Shown: one piece after another, positions 18,513-28,479 of the stretch
Numbering within the stretch: position 1 is the stretch's first letter
Layout: every line of letters begins with the position of its first letter
Assembly: GCA_944323215.1 (NCBI GenBank)
Contig: CALURS010000002.1
Span: 1 to 43,757, forward strand
Reading direction: 5' to 3'
Length of the DNA: 43,757 bases
DNA from: Candidatus Gastranaerophilales bacterium
Lineage (GTDB): Bacteria; Cyanobacteriota; Vampirovibrionia; Gastranaerophilales; Gastranaerophilaceae
Made by a program: the position numbers and the translations under genes
Notes under the pieces: generated by a model
Told to the model about the DNA's origin: nothing
The model's database searches: none
The model's input: only the letters and a program-made list of their open reading frames with translations

Positions 18513-21500
18513 ATGAAGAAGAGAATTTTGAGTTTTATTGTTTTAATTTTGGTTGCGGTTTGCGGAGGCATTTTTGTTGCCTGTGGCGGAGGCAATCCTT
18601 CTATTAATGCTAAAGTTATTGTTAACTCTGGGTTAGACAAGCAAGTTAACCAAGAAATTTTAGATTCTATTTCTTCTGAACTTTCTCTTTCAAATTTAGA
18701 AATTCAAAATCTTGCTTCTGGAACAGGATATGATAATTCTGTTTTAGATCAAAAATCTGTTTCACTTATTGTAGACAGTCAATCGAATTCTTCTAGAGAA
18801 ATTATTGTTGAGTTTATTGGATTTAATGAAAACGAAACAAGTGTTGTATTTTCGTCGGATTCAAAGTGTGTTGACATTTCAAATGTTGAGTATATTTCTA
18901 CTAACAAAGCAAAAGTAACATTGAAGGCTGTTTCTGCCGGAACTGCAGAAATTTATGTTAAAACAGGAAGATACAATAAAACAACTACCTTCACCGTTAA
19001 ATGCATAGAAAAATTACAAAGTTTTTCTGTTAAATCAAATGCTGTTATATATTTAGAGAAAGGAAAACAACTTGAAATTAATCCAAGCGATTATTTAAAT
19101 TTTTATCCTTCAAGTTCTAACTTTACCGACGTTGAATTCTTTGATAAAGAAATAGCCTTAACAGAGAATAATAAAACAGTTTTGTCAACTGAATGGCATG
19201 AAGGGGTTACAGGAGTAATTTCTGAAAGCAAAGAAATTTCAGTTAAAGCTAAAAGATTAGTTGGGGGGGCTAGTGTTCAAACAATTTCCGTTATAGTTGT
19301 AGACAGTTTATCTAATCTTGAAATGAAAAAGATGGTTTATGATAGCAATGGAAGCAAAAATTATGTTAATCTAGAAAACAATTCATTATTAACATCAATA
19401 AGAAATGTTTCGAATGGGGATATTAATTATGCTATAAGGGAAGTTTTTGTTATTGTAGACAATGCCGAAGAAAATCTTCAAATTTCTGCAAAAACGAATT
19501 TAGACGAAGAAAACATTTTAATTGTTCCAACTTACAAAGAACAAATTACAAATTTAAATTATGAGACTGCAGAATATTTTAATTTAATCGACACGACCAG
19601 GGAGAAGTTTTCAACGTGGGTTTATAAATTTGAATTCAAGTATGAAGGCTATTCTGAATATCATGTTGAATTTAAGTTTAGTTCTAATGGTTATAAATAT
19701 GACAACGTTTTAGGATTAGATGTTGAATTTAAAAGTGCTTCTAATATGATTAATTTAATTAACACCATAGATTCAACAATAGAAAACGACTTTAAAATAT
19801 ATGACAATTATGTTGGAGTTGCTGGGTCGAAGTTTTTAATATCAACTAATAAAAGCGATGAATTTAGTAAAGCAAAACTGCTTTTAAGATTTGGTGGAGA
19901 AGCTGTTGACAAATTTGTTTTATATGATTTGCAAGGAAACATAAAAGTAAATGATAATGGAGTTTATTCCTTTTCAAACGAAGAAACATTTTTTATTAAA
20001 GCAGTTAGCGGCAGTTCAAGGCAGGATCCGTATAAAATAACAGCAGAAGTAACATACACTTTTGAAAATATCCAATTTAAAACATCAAAAGAAATAAATT
20101 TGTATTCAATTAATTCTCCAACGGATTTTGTTTTTAAGAATGGGGAAGGGGAAATTAATAGCTATAATTTTGATTTAAACACTTCTGGGAAAATAATTTC
20201 TGGAAATAAGCAAACTTCAGATTATGATTTAATAAATGAACTAACCTTAATTATTGAAGGAAGAATAGATTCAGTAGTAACTGGCAAGATAACGGATTTT
20301 GTTATTAATGATTCATCTGGTTTATTACAAATTGAAAAAACAGCAAATGGCGAAATAAAAATAACAGCTAAAAAAACCGGAACAGGGAAATTTACTGTAT
20401 ATTTAGGCAACGGCATTAGCAAAGATTTTCATATAGTTGTTATAAACAGCTTGAGCGAAATAGATGTATATTTGCCACAAGCAAATCAAAATAGCAATAT
20501 AATATCCATCATCGAAAATTATATAATTAATGATGTAAATTATGATCAATATGCAATAGTAAAAAATAACTCCCAAATCCCTTTAATAATCGATTACAAA
20601 GGGGATATATTATCTATTCAAATTAATGACAACCTTGAAAATTTTGAACTTATTAAAGATAAAATTCAAATAAAAAATGAATTTAACAAACAAGAACTTG
20701 TAGTTAAAATTTTGTTTAACAGCATAGATGAAGATGGACAAATAATTGAAAATACAGTAGAGGTTCAAAAAATTTTATTAACATCTATAACCCAAATTGA
20801 AAATTTTGAGATTTCAACGAACAAATCAAGCAACAATTTCGATTTATATGACTATTCTAGTGTTGGCTATTATAACAAAGATCAATCTGAGGCATATATT
20901 TATGTGAATATTTTACCAGAATCTATTAAATATGAAACAATATCAAAAATAAAATGGACAACAAATTATCCAAATTCAACAATAAACTATTACAGCAATG
21001 ATGGAATTATTGAAATAACAAACGAAGTTTTTTCATTTATGTTTTATCAAACAGGAAATAATGCAGGAATGGGAATCTTGCAATGTAATGTTAAAAGCGA
21101 AGAATTATTTAATAGCAACGGAGATTTAAATTTTGGCAAAATATCGCTTACTGCAAGTTTTTTCATAGATGATGAAGATAGTTTTGGAAATTATTTTAAA
21201 AACATATATTTTACTGTTAAAAAAGCTAGAACAGTTGAGGTTATCGATAGTTCTCTTTCAAAAATTAATTTAGATCCATATTCTACTGAAGCAAATATTG
21301 TAATCAATACATATCCTTTAAATTCAAAAAATAATGAACTTGTTTATATATTTGCGCCTTTAACTCCTGGATTGCCTGAAAACGCAATATTAATAAAGCC
21401 AATAGAGAATGCAATTAATGTTAAGCTAAATTCTTCAATAGGCGGGGAAGGTGTTTTAAGAATTATTGCAAAAGATAGTTATTCCAGTGCTTCAACTTAT

Positions 21501-24500
21501 AAAACTTATTTGGAAATTCCAGTTAACATTGCAGATGGAAGCGAAGCTTTCCCTTATGTAATTTCAAATTCAACAGACATAGAAAAAATGATTGAAACTG
21601 AATTTAATTATTATTATATAATTAATGGAAAAATCGATTTAACAAATGTTAGCTGGGAGGCAGGCAAATATGTTCTAGGCGGAAAAATAATTGGAAAAAA
21701 CAATGCCAAATTTGTTAATTATCAAATAAAATCTTGTTATTTTAATGAAAACAACGAATACTTTTCAGGTTTATTTAAGGACATTTCCGAAACTGGTTTG
21801 ATTGAAAATGTTTCTTTTGAAAACATATCAATTAACTTAGATTTATCTACTAAAACGGAAGAAACCAATGCATCAATTGGTTATATAGGATTGCTTGCGG
21901 GTAGAAATAAAGGAACAATAAAAAACGTTTCAGTTAGTATTGGTGGCAATGAAAACAAGATAGAAATTAAGGATTCTTACAACATCAATATTGGAGGAGT
22001 TGTTGGAATTAATTATGGGAATATTTTAACTACTATTAATTCTAATTCAAAAAATACTAGATTAGTAATTTTTGAAAATGAAAATGGGCTTAATATAATA
22101 GAAGACAAATCAGAAGGAAACAATTCCCATTCTCTTTATGTTGGGGGAGTTGTTGGCCAAAATCTTGGCGGACGCATAGAAAGAACAATAGAAGGCAATT
22201 TAACTGAATTTAACGATGACTTTGCTACAGCAATAGTTAATATTAAAATTGCAACGAATCCATCAACAACTTCAACTGAAGGTGTTGGAGCAGTTGCGGG
22301 TAATAATAGTTCAATAGGAGGAGGATTAGTTGAAAATCCAGGAATTTATGGTGTTTCCGTTTTAGGATTAATACAAGCCGAAAATTTATACAATGTTGGT
22401 GGAATTGTTGGAAATAATTCGTTAAAGGTTGAAAGAGCAACTTCACAAGTTCAAGTTATTGGAGGAAATAATGTAGGAGGTGGAGTTGGACAAAATTCTG
22501 GAGAATTAACTTCAATTTATATTGAAAACATTAACAGTGGTAGGCCAAAAATCTTAATAGACGGCGAAAATTATGTTGGTGGAATTGTTGGATATATGAA
22601 CGGCGGACAGCTAACTTATTCCTACTTCATTTCATATTTTGCAGGCGAAAACATCGAAAACACAGATCTTGCAGTAGAAGATTCTAATTCAGGTTCTTAT
22701 TGGGGTTTAATTGTAGGTAATGTTATTGATGGAACAATAAACTATGTTGTTGCAATCGCAGATGCAGATAGCAATAACACAACTGGAGAATCAAACATTG
22801 TTTCCGAAAACTATGCTATTTATAGTAAAGATAGTAAGGTTCCAACAAAATATAGCAGTAATTTAGAGAACAAAACAAGAGAAGAATTAAAATCAACCAC
22901 AGGTTTTGAGTTTGTTTTCCTTCCAAGCGAAAACATAGATATTAAGTTAACTGAGAATGACAATGGATATTGGAAAAATGTTGGTGGGCATTTAAATGGC
23001 AATAATAATGTTGGCTTCTTCTTGTATTATTTTAATTCAACAGCTAACAGGGTTAATGAAATTGTTGATTTGAATTTTGCAGATTTATCTAAGCTTATAA
23101 CAAGCAGTGTTGGAAACAAATATTCAGTTATTAGTGAAAATACAGATGTTTTGGAAATTTTTGGTGGGAATTTAATTATTAAAAAACCTGGAATTGCAAT
23201 TTTAAAAATAACCTCTCCATATGTTGCTGATGTTAAACAAAGTGTTTATATTAAAATTGTTAATTATTCTAACAATATTTCTGGATATTTTGACCAAAAT
23301 AAGCAAAATGAAATTACAAGCGAAGAAACATTAGACGCAGAAGAAACTGTAATGTTATATTTTGACTTTTTAGACAAATACAACATTGATGAATTTGCAT
23401 CACCTCAAGATATTAATCTTTTGTTTGTTGCAACAAACGAAAGCCAAACTTTTGTTATTAAAGCAGGAGAAACTGTTGAAAATGCACCGTTTAGCATAAC
23501 AAAAATAAGTTATAACACTTATCAATTTGTTCCAAACGGAACAACAGGAGAATATAAAATTTCCATAATACCTTATATTGTTTTTGATAATGGAGAAGTT
23601 GAGTTAATTTCGTATATTGAAGATAACCAAACAATTAAATCTAGCCTTAATTTACATGATGTTATCGGAAATTTAATTGGTTTGGAAAGAAATCTTTCTG
23701 TTGAAAGCGTAATAGAATTTACTTTAAACATAGAAAAAACAACAAAATCGATTAATCTTTCTAAAGATTCTATAACTACAGAACCGTATTATATTAAAGA
23801 TGTTGAAGTTAGTTTAGATTCTAACAAGGTTGACGAAGTTTTGACAATTTCTGTTAAAGATTTAAATAATAATTCGGTTTCTGGCATTGTTGGAATTAGC
23901 ATAAACGGAATAAACGAGTTTAATTATGTAGGAGAAATAACAGTTAAAAATATAAATTGTCAAACAAATGGCAAATTAACTTTTTATTTTAAAATGAAAG
24001 ATGATGCTAAAGCATTTGATGTTACACAAAGTTACATTATTGAATTTAGAACATCAAATGGAAAAATTGCAAAATTAAGACTTAATTACGAGCCGCAAGA
24101 AGTTCTAACTATATCATCAAATTTATATCCATTAAAAAATGAGCTAGACAATGATTTTAATTTTGAAGGAGAATTTTCTTATATACCTACTGGAACTATT
24201 ATCCCAGGACAAAATTCTTTAATCGAGTTTCAAATTATGCCTGGATTCACATACTTTGATACTATAGAAATTATTAATTCGAGCAACAACCAATATAACT
24301 TACTTTTTGATCTTTACGATAGAACTAATAAAGCAGCAATACCATCTAAAATGATTGAAAATGGAATTTCAATTAGTAGAAATTTAATTAAAAATGGATT
24401 TTTTAGTTTAAGAACATTTGCAGATCAAAGATTATATGATAATTCTTATATTTCAATTGTGATTTTATTAAAAGACAAAGAAGGAAATGTTATAGGCTCA

Positions 24501-27500
24501 CCTATTGAAAAGCAATTTTATGTTGAACATCTTCCAGGTGTTAGCATAACAATAGATGGAGTTTCGAGCGGCAACAGTCAATCTAATCCATTATTGCTTG
24601 CCGAAGGAGTAAAGTATAATTTAGATGTTAATATAAAAAATTATTCAACAGGCAATTTCGTTGCAAATGGTGCTGTTTACAATGACGGTCAAATTGTTTT
24701 TGAAATTGGCGGGGCTTGGGCAAATGCAACAATTTTAAAAAATTTAGATGGAACATATGCTTTGCAGGTTAATGAAAACTTAGATTTATCAAAAAACGGC
24801 GGAATTGTTCAAATAAAAACATATGGAATTAACGAATGGGGAGAGAAAAGCAAAGAATCAATTTTATATATTAAGATAGTAAAATTTGTTGTTAAAAGTT
24901 CAGAAAATTTAGGAGATATTGTAAAAGGTGTTGTTGATAATGTTTATGCTTCTGCGACTGGAAACACTTTAAAGTTGGAAATTTCATTGAATTCTGACAT
25001 TTTAATTTATAATAAAAATAATGAAAAAACTAAAAATCTAGTTGAAAAATTTTTAAAATCGCTTTCTTCGTCGGAAGTTGCCTGGGCTTTTAAAGATTTG
25101 CTTAATTCAGATAACTGGATAAGAATTAATTCTATAACCGAAAGCTACACAACAAAAAATGGAGCATTTGAAATCACTTATAATTCAGAAACGGGAGAAG
25201 CTGTAATAAAATTCAAAAAGACCGAATCCGTTGATGCATCAACATTAAAAATTAGATTTAATGCATATTTTGAATATGAAGATGGAATTCCAAAATTAGC
25301 AACAGGTTCTTCATCAAACAAATTTTCTTTAAGTCAGGAATTTGGTTTTAATATTACAGAAAAAACAGAATTAAGAAATCCTTTTCCTATTTACACATAC
25401 GAACAATTTTTAGATATGCGAGAAGGAAATTATTATATATTAATGAACGATATAACCCTACCAGAAAACTTTACTCCAATTAATACTTTAATTGGCGGAT
25501 TAGATGGCAACAATTATAAAATAAACATTTCTAGAACAATATTAACTGGAGATGAAAATAACACGAGTTTGGTTTTTGGCATTTTTAAGAGAACAAATAC
25601 AAACTGCATATTAAAAAATATTAGAATATATGTAAGAAACAATTTAGAAATATCAACATATAATTATTCTTCTATTATATATGGATTGTTGGTTGGAGAA
25701 AATAACGGAATTATAACCAACTGTAGCATTGAAGGAGAGGATTTATCTATTATTAATCTAAATTTATTTGGTAAAGCATCATCTCAAAGTGTTAACAATC
25801 AAGTTGGTGGATTAGTAGGTTTAAATTATGGAGATATATCGAATTGTCGCATTGAAACGGGAATTTCTGTTAATAGTTCTCAGCTTGTATCAACAGGCTA
25901 TTTACCTGCAAATGTTGGGGGAATGGTTGCTGTTAACCAGTATTCTGGAACAATAACATCTTCTTACGTAAATGCAAGGATAGAAAACAACTCTGCCGGT
26001 TCTTCAATAGCAATAACAGGAGGATTTGTTGCAAGCAACGATTTAGGAGGTAAAATATTCTCTTCATACACAAATGGCGAACTTGTGTTCCCTATGAGCA
26101 GTACAGATTTAAATAATTCATTAGCAATAGTTTATTCGGCATCTGGAAAAGCTAGCGGTTTTGTTTATTTTAACAATGGTGAAATATCAAATTGCTATTC
26201 AAACATACCAGTTAAAGCCACAGCATCTAGCGGTTTTGTTTATCAAAATGAATCAGAAGGAGTTATTTCGTATTGTTATTCAACTTCGGCATTGCAAAAC
26301 AGTGCAACCAATGGCGGGTTTGTTGGAGTTATTCCTGGAACAACGCAAGACGAAAGCATGATATTAAATAACGGAACATTTAGGAACTGTTATTATTGGG
26401 AAGGGGAAGAAGAAGGCGATTATAATTTTGGTTTAGGGAAAAATGAAACACAGGGATTGGATAGCCTAACTAAAGATGATTTTAAGAACAGAAATAAATT
26501 TGTTGACTATGCTTTTAGCACGGACTCAGATAAAACATTAGGTATTTGGTTTATGGCTTCTGCAAGCGGAGAAACTGATTTTATAAACAATGGCGAAAAA
26601 ATGAAATTTTTTACAGAAATTCCTCAATTAGTTTCTCCAAACATTTTAGTATTTGGGCATAAAAAACTTTTAAAAACAGAATATAATGAAGAAACAGATA
26701 TGACAGTTTATTATTATCAACAAGATAGCAATTATCCTGAAGGAAGCAAATATAATCCTTTTATTGTTGCTTCACAAGAGGATCTCGAATATTTAGCATC
26801 AAATCAATCCGGATTTTTAAATGGGAACTTAATAAATTGCGAGTATGTTAGATTGGTTTCTGATATAATTTATAAAGGACAAAATTTAAGCGGTTTATAT
26901 AAATATTCATTTTTAGGAAACATTGAAGGAAATTCATACACTATTGGAAATTATGCGATTGACAGCTCTATTATGGCAGAAAATGGGGGATTTTTTGCAA
27001 CAATAGGAACAATGCAAAAACAAGGTGGAATTTTAAAAAATATATCTTTTAAACCAAAATATATTAGTTTAACAAATTGCAATTCTGTTGGAGCAGTTGC
27101 AGGAACATTATATAGCGGAGCTTTAATTAATATAGATGTTGATGGAAATGTATATAATAGCGAAATTAACGGGTTAACAATATTGGGAAAAAATATAGTT
27201 GGGGGAATTGTTGGAACGGCAGAAGGAGATTACACATTTAAAAATTTAAAATCTAATATATCTGTTAATTCAACTTATCGTTCAAATTTAAACGGACATT
27301 CTTATCAAGAATATTTAAAAGCTTCAATTTCAAAAATTTCCTATTCTGGATTAATTGCCGGAGTTGTTTCCGGATATGGAAAAATATACTACAATGAAGC
27401 CTTTGGAGATAATGTTTCCATTGCAGAAAATGCTGGATTATTGTTTGGATATGTTGGAAAGAACGTAATTGCAGAAAAATTAATTGCTACAGGGTCATAT

Positions 27501-28292
27501 GAACAAAAAGTAAAAGCAGATGTTTACGGGGGAGTTATTGCTGCTGTAAATCTAGGATTGATATCTAATATATCTATAGTTGGAGATTCAAGTTCAAGTT
27601 ATGATGGATTTTTTGCTATAAACAATTATATTCCTTTAGCTATAGGAAATATTGTTGGCTATATGGCAGGTGGCGAAGTTAATAATGCAACAGTTGTTAC
27701 AAATCTTATTGCAAACTCAGGTGTTGAGTCTTTAGGCGGAGCAGTTGGATTGTTTAAAGCAGGAAAAATCAGTGAAGTTATAGTTAAAGGAAACATAAGT
27801 GGAGGCTATAAAATTGGTGGAGTAGTTGGGCAAATCAGAGAAATTCAACAGGGAAGTAAAATGATTATCCAGAACTGTTTTCATTCCGGAGTCCTTTCAT
27901 CAACCTCATCATCTAATATTGTTTCTGTTGGAACGGTTATAGGTTTTATTTCAAACTATTCTGATGAGAAATCTGGGGGAATAACCGTTAGTGTTGGGGA
28001 AGCTATATCTAACCCACAAACAGTTGTATCTATAATTGCTGATAATGATTTTATAAATGAAATTGCCGAAGGCCTTGAAGCGGGAGAATACACAAAAGAC
28101 TATAGGGTTATAACCTATTCATCGTCAACCTTAACAGAAGTTTGGATAGGAATTGCAGTAGGCGAAAAAGGCGGATCTTTTGAAAAAGCTCTAATAGAAC
28201 ATTCATTTCACATTTACAATTTGCAAATATCTGGCGATAAAGTTTATGCACCATTATCGGAAACGATTAAAATAAATGGGGGGGGGGAATAA
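18513..28292 (+). CDS. Second giant surface lipoprotein, paralogue of the first (about 3259 aa)
   Basis: The frame is also open from an ATG at 18501. I prefer the ATG at 18513 because GGAG (18503-18506) lies 6 nt upstream of it and because the protein then starts MKKRILSF, matching MKKILG of its neighbour. Both proteins then carry the predicted lipidated cysteine at position 24 (here FVAC-GGGN). Order by residue: Ig/Big-like regions (25-1000); GLUG block A (about 1006-1420); Ig-like regions including a Big-type LIIKKPGIAILKIT (about 1540-2285); GLUG block B (2290-2630); GLUG block C (2743-3150); and a short tail ending in Gly-Gly-Gly-Glu encoded by a G10 run. There is no sortase signal or C-terminal helix. 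It starts 33 nt after the first giant gene, so co-transcription is likely. The same domain order with low sequence identity indicates an old tandem duplication. The surface location is inferred; ligand and role are unknown. Confidence 0.9.
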   Translation: MKKRILSFIVLILVAVCGGIFVACGGGNPSINAKVIVNSGLDKQVNQEILDSISSELSLSNLEIQNLASGTGYDNSVLDQKSVSLIVDSQSNSSREIIVEFIGFNENETSVVFSSDSKCVDISNVEYISTNKAKVTLKAVSAGTAEIYVKTGRYNKTTTFTVKCIEKLQSFSVKSNAVIYLEKGKQLEINPSDYLNFYPSSSNFTDVEFFDKEIALTENNKTVLSTEWHEGVTGVISESKEISVKAKRLVGGASVQTISVIVVDSLSNLEMKKMVYDSNGSKNYVNLENNSLLTSIRNVSNGDINYAIREVFVIVDNAEENLQISAKTNLDEENILIVPTYKEQITNLNYETAEYFNLIDTTREKFSTWVYKFEFKYEGYSEYHVEFKFSSNGYKYDNVLGLDVEFKSASNMINLINTIDSTIENDFKIYDNYVGVAGSKFLISTNKSDEFSKAKLLLRFGGEAVDKFVLYDLQGNIKVNDNGVYSFSNEETFFIKAVSGSSRQDPYKITAEVTYTFENIQFKTSKEINLYSINSPTDFVFKNGEGEINSYNFDLNTSGKIISGNKQTSDYDLINELTLIIEGRIDSVVTGKITDFVINDSSGLLQIEKTANGEIKITAKKTGTGKFTVYLGNGISKDFHIVVINSLSEIDVYLPQANQNSNIISIIENYIINDVNYDQYAIVKNNSQIPLIIDYKGDILSIQINDNLENFELIKDKIQIKNEFNKQELVVKILFNSIDEDGQIIENTVEVQKILLTSITQIENFEISTNKSSNNFDLYDYSSVGYYNKDQSEAYIYVNILPESIKYETISKIKWTTNYPNSTINYYSNDGIIEITNEVFSFMFYQTGNNAGMGILQCNVKSEELFNSNGDLNFGKISLTASFFIDDEDSFGNYFKNIYFTVKKARTVEVIDSSLSKINLDPYSTEANIVINTYPLNSKNNELVYIFAPLTPGLPENAILIKPIENAINVKLNSSIGGEGVLRIIAKDSYSSASTYKTYLEIPVNIADGSEAFPYVISNSTDIEKMIETEFNYYYIINGKIDLTNVSWEAGKYVLGGKIIGKNNAKFVNYQIKSCYFNENNEYFSGLFKDISETGLIENVSFENISINLDLSTKTEETNASIGYIGLLAGRNKGTIKNVSVSIGGNENKIEIKDSYNINIGGVVGINYGNILTTINSNSKNTRLVIFENENGLNIIEDKSEGNNSHSLYVGGVVGQNLGGRIERTIEGNLTEFNDDFATAIVNIKIATNPSTTSTEGVGAVAGNNSSIGGGLVENPGIYGVSVLGLIQAENLYNVGGIVGNNSLKVERATSQVQVIGGNNVGGGVGQNSGELTSIYIENINSGRPKILIDGENYVGGIVGYMNGGQLTYSYFISYFAGENIENTDLAVEDSNSGSYWGLIVGNVIDGTINYVVAIADADSNNTTGESNIVSENYAIYSKDSKVPTKYSSNLENKTREELKSTTGFEFVFLPSENIDIKLTENDNGYWKNVGGHLNGNNNVGFFLYYFNSTANRVNEIVDLNFADLSKLITSSVGNKYSVISENTDVLEIFGGNLIIKKPGIAILKITSPYVADVKQSVYIKIVNYSNNISGYFDQNKQNEITSEETLDAEETVMLYFDFLDKYNIDEFASPQDINLLFVATNESQTFVIKAGETVENAPFSITKISYNTYQFVPNGTTGEYKISIIPYIVFDNGEVELISYIEDNQTIKSSLNLHDVIGNLIGLERNLSVESVIEFTLNIEKTTKSINLSKDSITTEPYYIKDVEVSLDSNKVDEVLTISVKDLNNNSVSGIVGISINGINEFNYVGEITVKNINCQTNGKLTFYFKMKDDAKAFDVTQSYIIEFRTSNGKIAKLRLNYEPQEVLTISSNLYPLKNELDNDFNFEGEFSYIPTGTIIPGQNSLIEFQIMPGFTYFDTIEIINSSNNQYNLLFDLYDRTNKAAIPSKMIENGISISRNLIKNGFFSLRTFADQRLYDNSYISIVILLKDKEGNVIGSPIEKQFYVEHLPGVSITIDGVSSGNSQSNPLLLAEGVKYNLDVNIKNYSTGNFVANGAVYNDGQIVFEIGGAWANATILKNLDGTYALQVNENLDLSKNGGIVQIKTYGINEWGEKSKESILYIKIVKFVVKSSENLGDIVKGVVDNVYASATGNTLKLEISLNSDILIYNKNNEKTKNLVEKFLKSLSSSEVAWAFKDLLNSDNWIRINSITESYTTKNGAFEITYNSETGEAVIKFKKTESVDASTLKIRFNAYFEYEDGIPKLATGSSSNKFSLSQEFGFNITEKTELRNPFPIYTYEQFLDMREGNYYILMNDITLPENFTPINTLIGGLDGNNYKINISRTILTGDENNTSLVFGIFKRTNTNCILKNIRIYVRNNLEISTYNYSSIIYGLLVGENNGIITNCSIEGEDLSIINLNLFGKASSQSVNNQVGGLVGLNYGDISNCRIETGISVNSSQLVSTGYLPANVGGMVAVNQYSGTITSSYVNARIENNSAGSSIAITGGFVASNDLGGKIFSSYTNGELVFPMSSTDLNNSLAIVYSASGKASGFVYFNNGEISNCYSNIPVKATASSGFVYQNESEGVISYCYSTSALQNSATNGGFVGVIPGTTQDESMILNNGTFRNCYYWEGEEEGDYNFGLGKNETQGLDSLTKDDFKNRNKFVDYAFSTDSDKTLGIWFMASASGETDFINNGEKMKFFTEIPQLVSPNILVFGHKKLLKTEYNEETDMTVYYYQQDSNYPEGSKYNPFIVASQEDLEYLASNQSGFLNGNLINCEYVRLVSDIIYKGQNLSGLYKYSFLGNIEGNSYTIGNYAIDSSIMAENGGFFATIGTMQKQGGILKNISFKPKYISLTNCNSVGAVAGTLYSGALINIDVDGNVYNSEINGLTILGKNIVGGIVGTAEGDYTFKNLKSNISVNSTYRSNLNGHSYQEYLKASISKISYSGLIAGVVSGYGKIYYNEAFGDNVSIAENAGLLFGYVGKNVIAEKLIATGSYEQKVKADVYGGVIAAVNLGLISNISIVGDSSSSYDGFFAINNYIPLAIGNIVGYMAGGEVNNATVVTNLIANSGVESLGGAVGLFKAGKISEVIVKGNISGGYKIGGVVGQIREIQQGSKMIIQNCFHSGVLSSTSSSNIVSVGTVIGFISNYSDEKSGGITVSVGEAISNPQTVVSIIADNDFINEIAEGLEAGEYTKDYRVITYSSSTLTEVWIGIAVGEKGGSFEKALIEHSFHIYNLQISGDKVYAPLSETIKINGGGE
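19263..19269 (+). repeat. G7 homopolymer near the start of the second giant gene
   Basis: Seven G bases encode Val-Gly-Gly-Ala at about residue 251. A single-base slip would truncate the protein early, leaving only the N-terminal Ig-like region. Confidence 0.8.
21530..22780 (+). repeat. GLUG block A of the second giant lipoprotein
   Basis: The header (GSEAFPYVISNSTDIEKMI, then YYIINGKIDL) is followed by GLUG units such as NIGGVVGINYGNILTT, YVGGVVGQNLGGRIERT, NVGGIVGNNS and YVGGIVGYMNGGQLTYSY. It occupies the same relative place as block A in the first giant protein. Confidence 0.75.
25380..26400 (+). repeat. GLUG block B of the second giant lipoprotein
   Basis: The header IYTYEQFLDMREGNYYILM and the LDGNNYKINI motif start the block. 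Units include QVGGLVGLNYGDISNC, NVGGMVAVNQYSGTITSSY and KASGFVYFNNGEISNCY. It is collinear with block B of the first giant protein. Confidence 0.75.
26740..27960 (+). repeat. GLUG block C of the second giant lipoprotein
   Basis: The header GSKYNPFIVASQEDLEYL corresponds to GTEKNPIIIRSADEFNR in block C of the first protein. Units include NIVGGIVGTAEGDYTF, AGLLFGYVGKNV, AIGNIVGYMAGGEVNN and KIGGVVGQI. The protein ends soon after this block. Confidence 0.7.
28278..28287 (+). repeat. G10 homopolymer at the 3' end of the second giant gene
   Basis: Ten consecutive G bases encode the last glycines before Glu-TAA. All three frames meet a stop within about 20 nt downstream, so slippage would change only the last few residues. 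It is the longest G-run noticed in the window and stands out in AT-rich DNA. Confidence 0.85.
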
Positions 28293-28320
28293 TTTAATAT
28301 AAAAAACAAATTTAACGATG

Positions 28321-28350
28321 TTTTATAAAAAAATAATATATTTTATAAAA
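28321..28350. promoter_or_regulatory. Paired TTTTATAAAA palindromes upstream of the rpoB promoter
   Basis: Two identical 10-bp palindromes lie at 28321-28330 and 28341-28350, 20 bp apart (about two helical turns). The second ends 5 bp before the -35 box. They could act as an AT-rich UP element or a binding site, though A/T-only palindromes arise easily in such DNA. Confidence 0.35.
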
Positions 28351-28355
28351 AGTTG

Positions 28356-28384
28356 TTGACATATTTTTAAAATAGTGTTAAAAT
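28356..28384 (+). promoter_or_regulatory. Sigma-A-type promoter of rpoBC
   Basis: A perfect -35 TTGACA (28356-28361) is separated by 17 nt from -10 TAAAAT (28379-28384), with TG one base upstream of the -10 (extended -10). Transcription should start near 28391, giving a leader of about 105 nt before the rpoB ATG. The tRNA-Pro promoter shares TGTTGACA and the AAAATAGTGT spacer end. Confidence 0.85.
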
Positions 28385-28447
28385 CCTAATCTGTATAGGC
28401 TAAAGTGGATAAGTATTGGATATTTTTACTTATTAATAAATTTTAAA

Positions 28448-28479
28448 GGCAAAAAAAACTTTTTGCCACTCTTTTTTTT
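28448..28479 (+). terminator. Terminator-like hairpin in the rpoB leader (possible attenuator)
   Basis: GGCAAAAA (28448-28455) and TTTTTGCC (28460-28467) form a perfect 8-bp stem with a 4-nt loop, followed by ACTC and eight T residues (28472-28479). It lies between the rpoB promoter and its ribosome binding site. It would therefore stop transcripts from that promoter as well as read-through from the giant lipoprotein operon. An upstream stem ATAAGTA/TACTTAT (28409-28433) lies in the same leader. An attenuation role is inferred. Confidence 0.65.

Noticed and set aside
28319-28360. Small open frame of 13 codons before rpoB as a leader peptide
   Set aside because: It lies upstream of the rpoB promoter, has no ribosome binding site and overlaps the A/T palindromes.
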